DNA of 64,000 bases from Microlunatus speluncae (GCF_009299835.1 NZ_VKCZ01000001.1:462612-526611); one strand, 5' to 3'; shown: positions 43,492-51,730, numbered from the stretch's first letter. Made by a program: numbers and translations. Notes: generated by a model not told the origin, from the sequence alone.

Positions 43492-44000
43492 TGCCGTGCC
43501 TCGGCCAGGGTGGCGGCCACCTCGGGTCGCGGATCTCCGCACTCGTTCTGAGGCAACCTGATTCGCACGGCGCGATCATCGTCCAGACGAGCGAGCACGA
43601 AAAGCTCAATGACTGGCTGGCCTGGGCAAACGGTGTTGGGGTCGTACCCGGTATCAGGCAGCCCCAGTGTCGCTTGCTGCTGCTCTGTGAGGGACAACGC
43701 CCGTTCCTCGACCCGCACCTGCGGACCTCGGGGATCGTCCAGCCAATGGCACCAGATCAGCTGAGAAAGATCAGCATCAGCCGAGGGAGGAACCGGGCGA
43801 ACAAGAGACCCTCTGAAGCCCAACTCGTTTCCGTCTGTCGGACAGCTTGCCGGTCTCGGAGTGGCTGACCCCTGAGGTGTTGGATCGGGAGTCTGCGGTG
43901 GTGGTGTGACCGAGCTGCATGCTGACAGCCAGATGGCCATCGCCAGCGCTGCGCACAGCGCGGGAAGCCTGTTATCGAACTTTAAGCGCGTATCCACCAT
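43458..44000 (-). CDS. Putative lipoprotein downstream of the S1 protease
   Basis: A 180-residue protein with a short basic-hydrophobic signal (RLPALCAALAMAIWLSACSS; lipobox LSAC, lipidated Cys). A Pro/Thr/Gln linker follows, then an acidic domain with VRPVPPSADADLSQLIWCHW, VEERALSLTEQQQATLGLPD and VIELFVLARLDDDRAVRIRL. No family is recognised. The ATG overlaps the protease 3' end by 29 bp, so they are coupled; it could be an immunity-like or accessory protein for the protease, which is inference. Confidence 0.7.
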   Translation of the reverse strand: MVDTRLKFDNRLPALCAALAMAIWLSACSSVTPPPQTPDPTPQGSATPRPASCPTDGNELGFRGSLVRPVPPSADADLSQLIWCHWLDDPRGPQVRVEERALSLTEQQQATLGLPDTGYDPNTVCPGQPVIELFVLARLDDDRAVRIRLPQNECGDPRPEVAATLAEARHEVVREFTVKG

Positions 44001-45168
44001 CGGTGAGGTCGCCAATCTTGATATAAATCAGACGGTTATAGCATTTGCCCGCGACTGAACCGCTGCCGCAGGTTACTTCGCGGTTGCCGCCGCTGATCAT
44101 ACCAGCAGCTCGGATATCGGCCAGAACGCCGGTGTTCTTCAGGACTGGTCCCCCACTGTCTCCTGTACCCATTGCTCGAAGCGAAATAGTGCGACGGAAT
44201 GCGAGCGCACCCCATTTGTAGGTACTATTTCCGGACATTGAACCAGTCAAGTTGTAATAGTAGTTCTGGTTAGTTATTTGGATGTCGCAATTCACTCCCG
44301 TGTAGGAGCCGGAAGTGCAGACATAGGTGCCGCCCAGGCTCGTGGTTGCACCGACCACATTCTTGTAGAGTCCTGCTGAATTGTTGTAAGCCTTGTCGTA
44401 CTGGCGAGGGGCAGCCGCCGAAGCAGCGATGTACATCTGATCATCGGACGCGTCACGTCCCGATGTTGTTCCGATCGTGGATCCTGCCCCGTCCGTTGCT
44501 GTCCGACCTGACAGTCCGCAATGCGCGGCAGTGATCAGGTAATCTTGGGAATTTCGCCGGACTGCGTACCCGGTCGTGCATGAGAAGCTGTCAATCCGGG
44601 CACCGGCCTTCCAGCCGGGTGCTGCGCTGCTGTCATTCTGTCTGGTTGCTACTGCGGGGACGACCGGTCCGGTTGTGCGATATTCGAGCACGTACGGATT
44701 CTCGTCGGATGACCGTGCCGTTGGGCTTTCGATCAGGTCCACAACGAGACCGTCGCCATTGCTGGCGACCGCAACGCCAGCGATGTTGGGATCGGCAGCT
44801 GCCAATACCTCGGCTTGGGTCATGAGTTCGCTCTGGTTGTACCTAGACACGCCGATTCGGAGTCTGACGTCGCCAGCCTCTTGCCGTATTGCTTCCCGCA
44901 TCTCGTACGGTGCCATTCCCGTCAGAAATACCTCTAACAACCCGCCTTCGACGTCGGCGGACGCGCCACCATAGAATTCTGTCCAGTCCGGTCGCTGTTG
45001 GACTAGTTGTTCGATCCGCGTGAACGCGTCATCGATCGGAGCTTGAGCGATCGCGATCGGATCGGGCTCCTCAGCAGCTGCGTCTGTTCCTACCGAAAGA
45101 CCGCTACCAATAACGAGTAGTGCGAACAGTGCTGCGCACGATCGGCGCAAGCCATTCTGCTTCGACAT
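43972..45168 (-). CDS. Secreted S1-family serine protease
   Basis: A 398-residue preproenzyme. A signal peptide (LRRSCAALFALLVIGSGLSV, cleavage after about 30) precedes a propeptide-like region (35-180). The chymotrypsin-fold domain has YLITAAHCGLSGRTATDG (catalytic His), an Asp candidate in ASDDQMYIAAS, and LRAMGTGDSGGPVLKNTG (catalytic Ser). Cysteines in SFSCTTGYA and AAHCG resemble streptogrisin/alpha-lytic disulfides. It lies within the island in an AT-richer section. The ATG at 45168 follows a GAGGGG ribosome binding site. Confidence 0.88.
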   Translation of the reverse strand: MSKQNGLRRSCAALFALLVIGSGLSVGTDAAAEEPDPIAIAQAPIDDAFTRIEQLVQQRPDWTEFYGGASADVEGGLLEVFLTGMAPYEMREAIRQEAGDVRLRIGVSRYNQSELMTQAEVLAAADPNIAGVAVASNGDGLVVDLIESPTARSSDENPYVLEYRTTGPVVPAVATRQNDSSAAPGWKAGARIDSFSCTTGYAVRRNSQDYLITAAHCGLSGRTATDGAGSTIGTTSGRDASDDQMYIAASAAAPRQYDKAYNNSAGLYKNVVGATTSLGGTYVCTSGSYTGVNCDIQITNQNYYYNLTGSMSGNSTYKWGALAFRRTISLRAMGTGDSGGPVLKNTGVLADIRAAGMISGGNREVTCGSGSVAGKCYNRLIYIKIGDLTDGGYALKVR

Positions 45169-45814
45169 GAAAATTCCGCCCCTCTGGCGCCACGATCGGC
45201 GCCCTGGACCAGGAGGTGCCTGCAACTACTGACTCATGAAACCGCAGGTGCAGTTAGGGACTGCGAAGACGACTGTGACCCGCGCCACTCCCCTGTTGTG
45301 GAGCTTGATCATGTGCCCAGAAACCGTTTCACGCTTGGGAAGTGCACAGACCGTTACACAACGGTGACCTAATGTGTCCCAGAACGGGCCCGTGGCGACC
45401 AAACTCATTTGGCGCCTGACGGAGAATCCTTGAAACAAGCCCTCCAGTCTCAAGGTCGACCGCGCAGCTTCTCCGCTCGAGACGCGGTTCAGTGCCGCGA
45501 TCCGCCGTGACTGGCCTGGCGCCAGGTGGGTTTGGGGCAAGCTGTCGCAGCTCGTGTATCGCCCCGCTCCAACGGACTAGAGGGACCACTAGCTGGAGGT
45601 CGCATCCCAGTGCGACCTCATCGACCGTGTAGTCATTCGTGGTGCGAACGGAGTTACCTAGCGACTACGAGAGAGCTCGTCAAGAGGAGAGGCATTGGTC
45701 TCCCGAGCCGGCGACACACGTATCTGCGGAATGCCGCACCTCTTCTAATCCGTTGGTATTGGCCTTGAGGGCCTCTTGCATAGGAGCTCGACGCGACCAC
45801 ATAGTGTTGAAGGC
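45169..45814. other. Island intergenic region, nothing recognised
   Basis: About 640 bp between the protease start and the next gene. Short minus-strand frames (45226-45540) lack any recognisable domain or ribosome binding site. No tRNA or repeat is seen. Confidence 0.5.
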
Positions 45815-46408
45815 GTGAAAGCGCGAAAGGTGCTGGTGGAAGAGCCCGCCTTCTGGTGGCGGGCGCGTTCCCAGGATGTTCGAGGCTGGGTCAACGAGGA
45901 CCCCGATCGGAGCGACGGCCGGCAACGCTGGCCCGATCGGGACGAACAACGCTGGCCGTTGATCGCCGCCGCGGTTGCGGCCGTCGGGGACCAACTTGCG
46001 GCCGGGGCCTGGAGCATCGGCACCGAGGACGAGTGCGACGACGAACCACCCCGAAATGGGATCGTCGAGATCGGTCCCGGCACTGGGCTGACGAAGACCG
46101 AGTGGAGGATCATCCGCTTTGAGATGGTGAAGGCTGATCCCTGGCACGAATGGCTTACCAACGGTCGACACCGCCTGTGGGCGACCCTGCCACACTTTGC
46201 TGATCACTGGGTGCCACTGGCCAGCCACGTGCTTCCGTGTGCGAACCCGGACGACTGCGGCTCGCTGCCCGACTGGACCTCGGGATATCGCGCGAACCTC
46301 AAGAAGCTTGGGCAGGTCGGATGGTTCATCGCCACGGACCCAGTCAATCAGCGCTACCTTTCCGCTCTGGACACCGCGGCCCGCGGCGAGTACCCAACTC
46401 CGGTCTGA
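45815..46408 (+). CDS. Protein of unknown function on the island
   Basis: The 197-residue product is soluble and acidic (KVLVEEPAFWWRARSQDVRG, IVEIGPGTGLTKTEWRII, ADPWHEWLTNGRHRLWATLP). No family is recognised. GTG at 45815 has GAAGG upstream (45808-45812); a TTG further upstream is less likely. It ends 127 bp before the orphan tRNA-Lys fragment, so it may be cargo of an older inserted element. Confidence 0.6.
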   Translation: MKARKVLVEEPAFWWRARSQDVRGWVNEDPDRSDGRQRWPDRDEQRWPLIAAAVAAVGDQLAAGAWSIGTEDECDDEPPRNGIVEIGPGTGLTKTEWRIIRFEMVKADPWHEWLTNGRHRLWATLPHFADHWVPLASHVLPCANPDDCGSLPDWTSGYRANLKKLGQVGWFIATDPVNQRYLSALDTAARGEYPTPV

Positions 46409-46534
46409 GGGACCATGATCATCTGTCAATAGGTCTGTCAATACGGTGGGGTCGCGCGATGACAGATGTGCCACCGCAGACACGTTGCATGTCACGGTTC
46501 CAGGCTCAGGACACGCCTGGCGAGGTGAGCCCTC

Positions 46535-46581
46535 AGACTTTTAATCCGCGGGTTGTGGGTTCGAGTCCCACGGGGCCCACC
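46535..46581 (+). repeat. Orphan 3' fragment of tRNA-Lys (TTT), probable old att site
   Basis: GACTTTTAATCCGCGGGTTG then the T-arm GTGGGTTCGAGTCCCAC, GGGGCCC, A and CC form the 3' half of a tRNA-Lys. The 5' partner of the anticodon stem is missing (upstream reads CCCTCA where GCGGA is needed), and the acceptor 5' strand is absent. This is a scar, not a gene; it fits an attachment site carried by an element that once used tRNA-Lys. Confidence 0.8.
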
Positions 46582-46583
46582 GG

Positions 46584-47114
46584 TCAGCGTGCTGTACTTG
46601 GCGTAGCCATCGTGAAGACGAACCGGTCGTCTGGGCTCCACGGATGCAAATCGTCGCAGCGGAACCCGCGCAGCCACAAGCGGCGATCGATCACGCGGAG
46701 GTAGAACCCCTTCGGATAGGCCGCGTCCTGGCTTAGTGGAGCCGCAGCGACCGTGACTGAGCCTGAGGGCGCTCGTCCGTTCGACATGACCGTATCCGGC
46801 GCGTTTGGCTGAGACAGCCACGCCAGCCGAAGGTAAGGACCTGTCGTTGGCGGGCAGAGATGCAGTCCCTGCTGCTGGGCAGCTTGCAAGATCTGCGGTA
46901 GTGGCGCGCCGGTGGGTAGTCCCAACTCGCCGACCGTGCGCTCAGTGACAGCGATGGTCTGCGGTTTGATCTCGTCGAAGATGGGGTTGTCGAGCAGGGT
47001 CTCAGCCGAGGGGTTGAGCCCGACGTCCTCGTGGTTCAGCGACTGGAGGAGCTGTAGTCGAGACATCGTGCCGACAACCAGGTTCAGGTTGGCGCTCAGG
47101 GTCTCGGTTCTCAT
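46584..47114 (-). CDS. Unknown protein of a small 'helicase'-labelled family
   Basis: This 176-residue protein (MRTETLSANLNLVVGTMSRL; ENPIFDEI-like LLDNPIFDEIKPQTIAVTER; HLCPPTTGPYLRLAWLSQPN; KGFYLRVIDRRLWLRGFRC; WSPDDRFVF) matches a conserved family found on mobile elements that is often labelled helicase without helicase motifs. No ATPase motifs are present. It overlaps the P-loop fragment by 4 bp (ATGA) and ends 3 bp after the tRNA-Lys fragment, so its last few residues may be junction-derived. Confidence 0.7.
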   Translation of the reverse strand: MRTETLSANLNLVVGTMSRLQLLQSLNHEDVGLNPSAETLLDNPIFDEIKPQTIAVTERTVGELGLPTGAPLPQILQAAQQQGLHLCPPTTGPYLRLAWLSQPNAPDTVMSNGRAPSGSVTVAAAPLSQDAAYPKGFYLRVIDRRLWLRGFRCDDLHPWSPDDRFVFTMATPSTAR

Positions 47115-47305
47115 AGCGTGCCGTTTTCGAACAGCTCGTCCTCCTCGATGATGACAATGCCAATGTCGAGTTTGACCAGCGGTGGAAGCAGCGTGGTCTT
47201 GCCCGCGCCAGGGGGACCGACAACTCGGAACAGCGGCACCCTGCATAGCAACCGACTCAGTCGATCTCGTCGGTTGGTTTCGAGTCGGCTTGTGACCAAG
47301 ATCAT
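47111..47305 (-). pseudogene. Truncated P-loop protein fragment
   Basis: A 64-residue piece (MILVTSRLETNRRDRLSRLL then LFRVVGPPGAGKTTLLPPLV) with a Walker A GPPGAGKTT. It ends IIEEDELFENGTL, where homologous P-loop kinases would continue, so it is truncated or a very short form. Coupled by ATGA to the next gene. Lies just inside the right att site. Confidence 0.6.
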
Positions 47306-47418
47306 CTGTCCATAACTCTGGCCATACATGTACCGATGGCCATGGCATAGATGACACGAGGGCCACCGCGCGGACGCCCTCTGACTAGGTATGACACAGG
47401 AGATTGCCAAGGTCAGGC

Positions 47419-47466
47419 GACTCATAATCCTCCGGTCGCGGGTTCAAGCCCCGCCCGCCCCACCGA
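47419..47466 (+). repeat. att site, 48-bp direct repeat, right copy
   Basis: Identical to 42808-42855 and preceded by unrelated sequence, so it is the tRNA 3' end duplicated at the right end of the island. There is no 5' half, so it is not a functional tRNA. Confidence 0.93.
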
Positions 47467-47490
47467 TAGGACCTCGGGTCAAGCCAGTGG

Positions 47491-47751
47491 ATGGAGCCGC
47501 GAATGCCAACGCATCGGGTCCGCGAGGGTGATGATCTCTGGTCGCTGGCCGATCGGTACTACGGTGACCGCTCGGCCTGGCGGCTGATCTTCGACGCGAA
47601 TCGCGGGGTGCTTCGAAACGAGAACACGCCGCTGAGACGTCGGCTGTTGTTGATCATCCCGCTCAATGCCGAGGACGCCGCGGACTGGCCGGACGCGACC
47701 GACGACGAGTACGGCGCCGCCCGCGACGGTCAGCCGGACAACCGAGGCTAG
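47491..47751 (+). CDS. Small LysM-domain protein
   Basis: An 86-residue protein with one LysM domain (THRVREGDDLWSLADRYYGD, then AWRLIFDANRGVLRNENTPL). LysM binds peptidoglycan or related glycans. No signal peptide is visible, so the site of action is unclear. Starts 25 bp after the island's right att site. ATG 47503 is an alternative start. Confidence 0.72.
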   Translation: MEPRMPTHRVREGDDLWSLADRYYGDRSAWRLIFDANRGVLRNENTPLRRRLLLIIPLNAEDAADWPDATDDEYGAARDGQPDNRG

Positions 47752-47757
47752 TCCTGG

Positions 47758-48165
47758 TCACGCGTACGACGTCGCTTGCAAGGTGTAGAGCTCGGCGTAG
47801 TGGCCGCCCCTGATCATCAACGCTTCGTGGCTTCCGTGCTCGGTGATCCTGCCGTCGGCGAGCACGATGATCAGATCGGCGAAGCGGACGGTCGAGAAGC
47901 GGTGTGATACCAGGACGGTGATGGCTCCGTTTCGAGTGCCGGATCGGGCCGCGTTGGCGTACCGCTCGAACAACGCGTGTTCGGTTGGGGCGTCCAGGCT
48001 GGCGGTCGGCTCGTCGAGGATGATCAACAGCGGATCGTCGCCGCGCATCATCGCGCGGCCGAGCGCCAGCTTCTGCGGCGATCCGAGCCCACCCGCCGCG
48101 CAGCGCCTCCATGCCGAGCACGGTAAACCGGGTCCATGATCGTCGACGACTGGTTTTCGGTGTCC
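47758..48165 (-). pseudogene. ABC exporter ATPase, C-terminal remnant
   Basis: The fragment carries SPQKLALGRAMMRGDDPLL, Walker B IILDEPTASLDAPTE, the H-loop VLVSHRFSTVRFADLI and DGRITEHGSHEALM, ending LYTLQATSYA. The LSGGQ signature is eroded to GLGSPQ, and the Walker A half and membrane domain are absent. Upstream it runs into an unrelated GNAT gene. A decayed exporter of the MsbA/LagD type. Confidence 0.7.
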
Positions 48166-48202
48166 AGACCCGCCGCGCTTGGTGGATTCGGAGGGATCGT
48201 TG

Positions 48203-49078
48203 TCAGCGCCCAACCGGTCCGAAGGTTCGGTCCAGCCGCTCGGGGAGTGGTTGGAAGCCGGCCGCCCGGTAGGTGGCGACGGCACTGAGGAGGGAGCTCT
48301 GGGTGCAGACCTGGGCGCTGGAGGATCCCAGCTTCTTGAGCTCCGCGGCAGCGGCGATGCAGATCGCGGCGCCGTAGCCCCGGCGGCGATGATCGGCGTG
48401 GACACCCATCGGTTCGAGCAGGCCGGGCCGGCCCGGGCCGGCCGACCAGACGGTCACTCCGGCGACCGCATGGGCCTGCTCGTCGTAGCCGAGCAGGCAG
48501 CGCGCTTCGGCGTACGGCGATCCGGCCGTCATCGTCTGCCACAGCTCGTCGGTGAATCGCGGGTTGGCCCAGGCCGACCGGTGGACGGCGGTGAACGGGG
48601 ACTCGTGCCCGGAGTCGATCACCTCGATCCGGAGCACCGACTGATCCAGCGGATCCGCCAGGTCACGGCGAAGCGGCGTCCAGGGCTCGCCGGCCTGCCA
48701 GCCGCTGTCGTCCAGCAGTCGCTGGACCCGGCTGCCGTTCGGCGACTCCACCGACACCTTTCCCGGCGGCAGGACGCCGCGCCGTGGATCGGACAGGTCG
48801 GCCACCACCTGGCGAGCCAGCGTGTCCTCGTGCCAGACGTCGGGCGCGACGGTCAGCCGGAGCACGTCGGGGTCGTCCAGGAAGCCGAGCGCGACCAGGG
48901 TCCCGTCCCGGCTCCAGGTGCGGACCGCTGCCGCCGTCTTCTCCGCGCCGAACCGCCGGTGCCAGCCCAGGTCACCCGGATGGAGCTGCAGCGGGGACTC
49001 CTCGTGCTGCCAGTCCCGGAGCTCTCGGATGGCCGCGTCGAGCCGGCCGGCGTCCGGGGTGCTCAGCGTGATCGTCAC
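48203..49078 (-). CDS. Tandem-GNAT acetyltransferase (mycothiol synthase-like)
   Basis: A 291-residue protein with two GNAT domains. The C-terminal one is clear: LLGYDEQAHAVAGVTVWSAG, LEPMGVHADHRRRGYGAAIC (acetyl-CoA loop) and SAVATYRAAGFQPLPERLDR. The N-terminal domain (1-140) is degenerate (VALGFLDDPDVLRLTVAPDV). This layout is shared with mycothiol synthase MshD and other actinobacterial tandem GNATs; the substrate is open. GTG start at 49078. Confidence 0.78.
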   Translation of the reverse strand: MTITLSTPDAGRLDAAIRELRDWQHEESPLQLHPGDLGWHRRFGAEKTAAAVRTWSRDGTLVALGFLDDPDVLRLTVAPDVWHEDTLARQVVADLSDPRRGVLPPGKVSVESPNGSRVQRLLDDSGWQAGEPWTPLRRDLADPLDQSVLRIEVIDSGHESPFTAVHRSAWANPRFTDELWQTMTAGSPYAEARCLLGYDEQAHAVAGVTVWSAGPGRPGLLEPMGVHADHRRRGYGAAICIAAAAELKKLGSSSAQVCTQSSLLSAVATYRAAGFQPLPERLDRTFGPVGR

Positions 49079-49233
49079 GGAAATGATCAAACACCGTCCC
49101 GCCCGCCGGGCGCACCCGAATTGTTGTCGGGTTAGCCCCAGCACACATTGACCGGTTCGCCCCATCCCGCCGGTGGGGTCCGCGCTGGCAGATTCTGATC
49201 ATCGAAATCCCTTGGGGGAAAGGACAACGTCCG

Positions 49234-50454
49234 ATGATCCGAACTCTGATCGCCGCGGTCGCGCTGACATCCTCGTTGCTGATCACGGCGCCGATCGCCG
49301 TGGCCGCGACGCCGGTGGCGGCGACCCAGGCCCGCACCGGGCCACGCGGCGCCCTGGTATCCAGTGATCATCTTGGTCACCTGACCCGGGAGCAGGCCGC
49401 GGACTATCTCACCGGCTACGAGATCGACCCGGTCCAGGTGCGGCGCGAGGTCGATCTGTTCCGGATCGTCTATCGCACGCCCGGGGTGACCGGGCGGTCG
49501 ACGACGGCGAGCGCGCTGATCGCTCTGCCCAGCACCGGCGCCCGGACGCTGCCGACTGTGGCCTGGCTGCACGGCACCCGGGCCTATCGCGGTTACACCG
49601 GGTCGATGTCGGACGACTTCGACCGGGCGGCCGCGATCCAGTTCGCCGCGGCCGGCTATGCCACGGTCGCCCCGGACTACCTCGGGCTCGGGGTCGGCCC
49701 GGGCCATCACCCGTACCTGCTGGCCGAGCCGACCGTCACGGCCTCCATCGACGCGTTGCACGCGGCCCGGACCTTCGCCGGTCGAGCCGGCAAGCGGCTC
49801 GACCACCGGGTCCTGGTGTCCGGATTCTCGCAGGGCGGGGTGGCCACGATGCAGGTCGGCGAGGCGCTGCAGCGGGGCGAGGGCGGCTCCTTCCGGGCGA
49901 GTGCGCTGGCCCCGATCTCCGGGCCGCTCGACATCCGCCACGAGGAGCTTCCGGCGACCTTGGACGGCCGGCTCGACGGTCGGAGCGCGGCGTTCTATCT
50001 GGGCTATCTGATCACCGCGTGGAACCGGGTGCACCCGATCTACCGATCGCCGGCCGAAGTGTTCCGGGCTCCGTACGACCGGCAGGTGGAGCAGTTGTTC
50101 GACGGCAGCCACCGCGAGGAGGACATCTTCGCCGCGCTGCCGGACAGTCCGGCCGGACTGTTCACCGACGGCTTCCTGGCCCGGCTCGCGCATCCGACGG
50201 GAACCCTGCGCCGGGTGTTGGCCGCCAACGACGAGCCGTGCAGTTGGCGACCACGGATGCCGGTCCGCTTCTATGCGGGCGCGGCCGACCGGGACGTGCT
50301 CTTCACGAACTCCGTCAGTTGCCAGCGCAGCCTCGCGGCCCGCGGCGTCCGAGCGCCGGTGATCAACGTGGGCGACGTCGGCCACTTCCCCTCCGCCAGC
50401 CGCTCACTGCCCCTGGTCCTGAGCTGGTTCGACCGGACGACGGCCGGACGGTAG
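49234..50454 (+). CDS. Secreted alpha/beta hydrolase (lipase-like)
   Basis: A 406-residue secreted hydrolase. Signal peptide MIRTLIAAVALTSSLLITAP (cleavage near 26-35). VAWLHGTRAYRG is the oxyanion strand-loop, VLVSGFSQGGVATM has the nucleophile elbow GFSQG (Ser near residue 200), and RFYAGAADRDVLF and GDVGHFPSASR offer the acid Asp and catalytic His. Resembles secretory lipases and prolyl-oligopeptidase-like esterases. GGGGGAAAGGA lies upstream of the ATG. Confidence 0.85.
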   Translation: MIRTLIAAVALTSSLLITAPIAVAATPVAATQARTGPRGALVSSDHLGHLTREQAADYLTGYEIDPVQVRREVDLFRIVYRTPGVTGRSTTASALIALPSTGARTLPTVAWLHGTRAYRGYTGSMSDDFDRAAAIQFAAAGYATVAPDYLGLGVGPGHHPYLLAEPTVTASIDALHAARTFAGRAGKRLDHRVLVSGFSQGGVATMQVGEALQRGEGGSFRASALAPISGPLDIRHEELPATLDGRLDGRSAAFYLGYLITAWNRVHPIYRSPAEVFRAPYDRQVEQLFDGSHREEDIFAALPDSPAGLFTDGFLARLAHPTGTLRRVLAANDEPCSWRPRMPVRFYAGAADRDVLFTNSVSCQRSLAARGVRAPVINVGDVGHFPSASRSLPLVLSWFDRTTAGR

Positions 50455-50465
50455 CGGCCACCGGC

Positions 50466-50502
50466 GACGTCGCGCTCGAGCTCAGATCTCGAGCGCGACG
50501 TC
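50466..50502. terminator. Perfect 15-bp bidirectional terminator
   Basis: GACGTCGCGCTCGAG (50466-50480) and its exact inverse (50488-50502) flank a 7-bp loop between convergent genes. It overlaps the stop codon of the minus-strand ABM gene. Confidence 0.85.
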
Positions 50503-50787
50503 GTGGTGGGTCACCTGCTGATCCCATCGGCTGAGGGCTTCGCGGGCCGCGTCCTCGACGACGGCTTGATCGAAATGATCACCGGCGAAGCCGCGGACGG
50601 CGTCCAGATCGGTGAAGTACGTGATCGAGGTGAACTCCACCTCCTCCGCGTCCGACCGGCGCAGCAGCCGGGCGCCGTGGAAGCCGGGCACCGCCGCCAG
50701 GTGATCCCGCACCTCGGTCTCGTAGTGCCGCTGGTAGTCGTCGGCCGAGGCGGCTGGAGCCCAGCCGTGCCAGACCCGAGCGATCAT
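50482..50787 (-). CDS. ABM-like monooxygenase family protein
   Basis: A 101-residue protein (IARVWHGWAPAASADDYQRH, GFHGARLLRRSDAEEVEFTS, ITYFTDLDAVRGFAGDH). It has the small ferredoxin-like ABM pattern and resembles actinobacterial ABM proteins beginning MIARVWHG. Role unknown. Convergent with the secreted hydrolase; starts divergently from 50885. Confidence 0.78.
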   Translation of the reverse strand: MIARVWHGWAPAASADDYQRHYETEVRDHLAAVPGFHGARLLRRSDAEEVEFTSITYFTDLDAVRGFAGDHFDQAVVEDAAREALSRWDQQVTHHDVALEI

Positions 50788-50884
50788 GTCTCACTCCTTC
50801 GTGGTTCGCGGGCAGCGGCCCGGGGCGATCATCGACCGTTCCAGGCACTGCCGCCACGGGCGCGGAACCGATAGCCTCCTTGCC

Positions 50885-51676
50885 GTGGGGACGATTCCAG
50901 GATGGCTGATGCTCGTGGTGACCTTGATCGCTGCCGGGGTGGTGGCCTGGCAAGCGTACGAGACGCGGCGCAGTGCGAGGGCGTCGGCGGCCGCCGCCGA
51001 GGCCGCCAACGAGGCGCTCGGGCTGGCCCGATCCGAGGAGCTGCACAGCCGGCAACTGGTCGCCGAGGCGATCAGGACCAGGATCGACGGCCAGGCGCCG
51101 ACGATCACCATCGTTCCGAATGATCAACTTCGAGTGGTCAACGATGTGGAGCGGCCGATCCGGTTCCCGCAGGCCGACGACAAGCCGATCTTCATCGCGG
51201 TCGGCTTCACCGTGATCAACGACAGCGCGACGACCGTGGTGTTGCGCCGGCGGACCGTACCGGCGGTCGAGGGTGCGCCCGAGATCGACGCGACGGTGGT
51301 GGCGCCGGGGCAGCGGACGTTCGTCGCCGCGGAGGTGCCGCGATCCCTGGCCGAATGGCGGGCGGTCGCCGACTGGACGGCCACCGGCGGCGGGGACGAG
51401 GGCGAGTTCCGGGCCGCGCACGCGTTCGAGCGGGACGCCCGGATCGTCTTCTCCTACGTCACCGCGGCGGACGATGGGGTGGCCGACGAGTACGGCTTCC
51501 GCCTGGTCGGGTCGCCCCTGACGCCGCTCGGCGAAGAGGGCGCGTACGACTGCTTCGAGGCCGATCAGGTGATCGGTCGGGCCGTCCAGATTGTGGCGGA
51601 TCCGCGGCGCCGGACTTATTATTTGTCGCGCAGCAAGGGCCAGGAACTTCCTTCACCGGAATCCCTGCGGGCCTGA
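50885..51676 (+). CDS. Membrane-anchored protein of unknown function
   Basis: A 263-residue protein with one N-terminal membrane segment (GWLMLVVTLIAAGVVAWQAY) and a coiled helical stretch rich in Ala/Glu (ARASAAAAEAANEALGLARS) followed by a soluble beta-rich domain (FIAVGFTVINDSATTVVLRR, ARIVFSYVTAADDGVADEYG). No family is recognised. TAGCCT (50872-50877) lies 7 nt before the GTG, a leaderless start. A hairpin terminates at 51687-51730. Confidence 0.65.
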   Translation: MGTIPGWLMLVVTLIAAGVVAWQAYETRRSARASAAAAEAANEALGLARSEELHSRQLVAEAIRTRIDGQAPTITIVPNDQLRVVNDVERPIRFPQADDKPIFIAVGFTVINDSATTVVLRRRTVPAVEGAPEIDATVVAPGQRTFVAAEVPRSLAEWRAVADWTATGGGDEGEFRAAHAFERDARIVFSYVTAADDGVADEYGFRLVGSPLTPLGEEGAYDCFEADQVIGRAVQIVADPRRRTYYLSRSKGQELPSPESLRA

Positions 51677-51686
51677 GACCGAAGAG

Positions 51687-51730
51687 GATTGCCGGAGAGA
51701 ACGCTCGGGGGTTCGTGCCCTCCGGCAATC
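51687..51730. terminator. Hairpin terminator
   Basis: GATTGCCGGAG (51687-51697) and CTCCGGCAATC (51720-51730), perfect 11-bp arms, loop of 22 bp, just after the stop of the membrane-anchored protein. Confidence 0.65.

Larger units (their letters stand above)
42808..47466. mobile_element. Decayed tRNA-targeted genomic island (about 4.6 kb)
   Basis: The island is bounded by the 48-bp direct repeats. It carries an integrase remnant next to the tRNA, a secreted protease and lipoprotein, unknown genes, and P-loop protein fragments. Between about 43.9 and 45.2 kb base composition is clearly AT-richer than the flanks. The integrase is inactivated, so the element is not self-mobile. ATGGCCAT motifs near both ends (42921-42928, 47336-47343) may be integrase arm sites. 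Confidence 0.85.

Noticed and set aside
45226..45540. 104-residue minus-strand frame on the island
   Set aside because: No ribosome binding site or domain, atypical composition, and it lies in a region with no other gene signal.
46535..46581. Functional tRNA-Lys
   Set aside because: The acceptor 5' strand, D-arm and anticodon stem partner are missing; only the 3' half is present.
47419..47466. Second tRNA-Met gene
   Set aside because: Only the 3' 48 bp are present; this is the att duplication.
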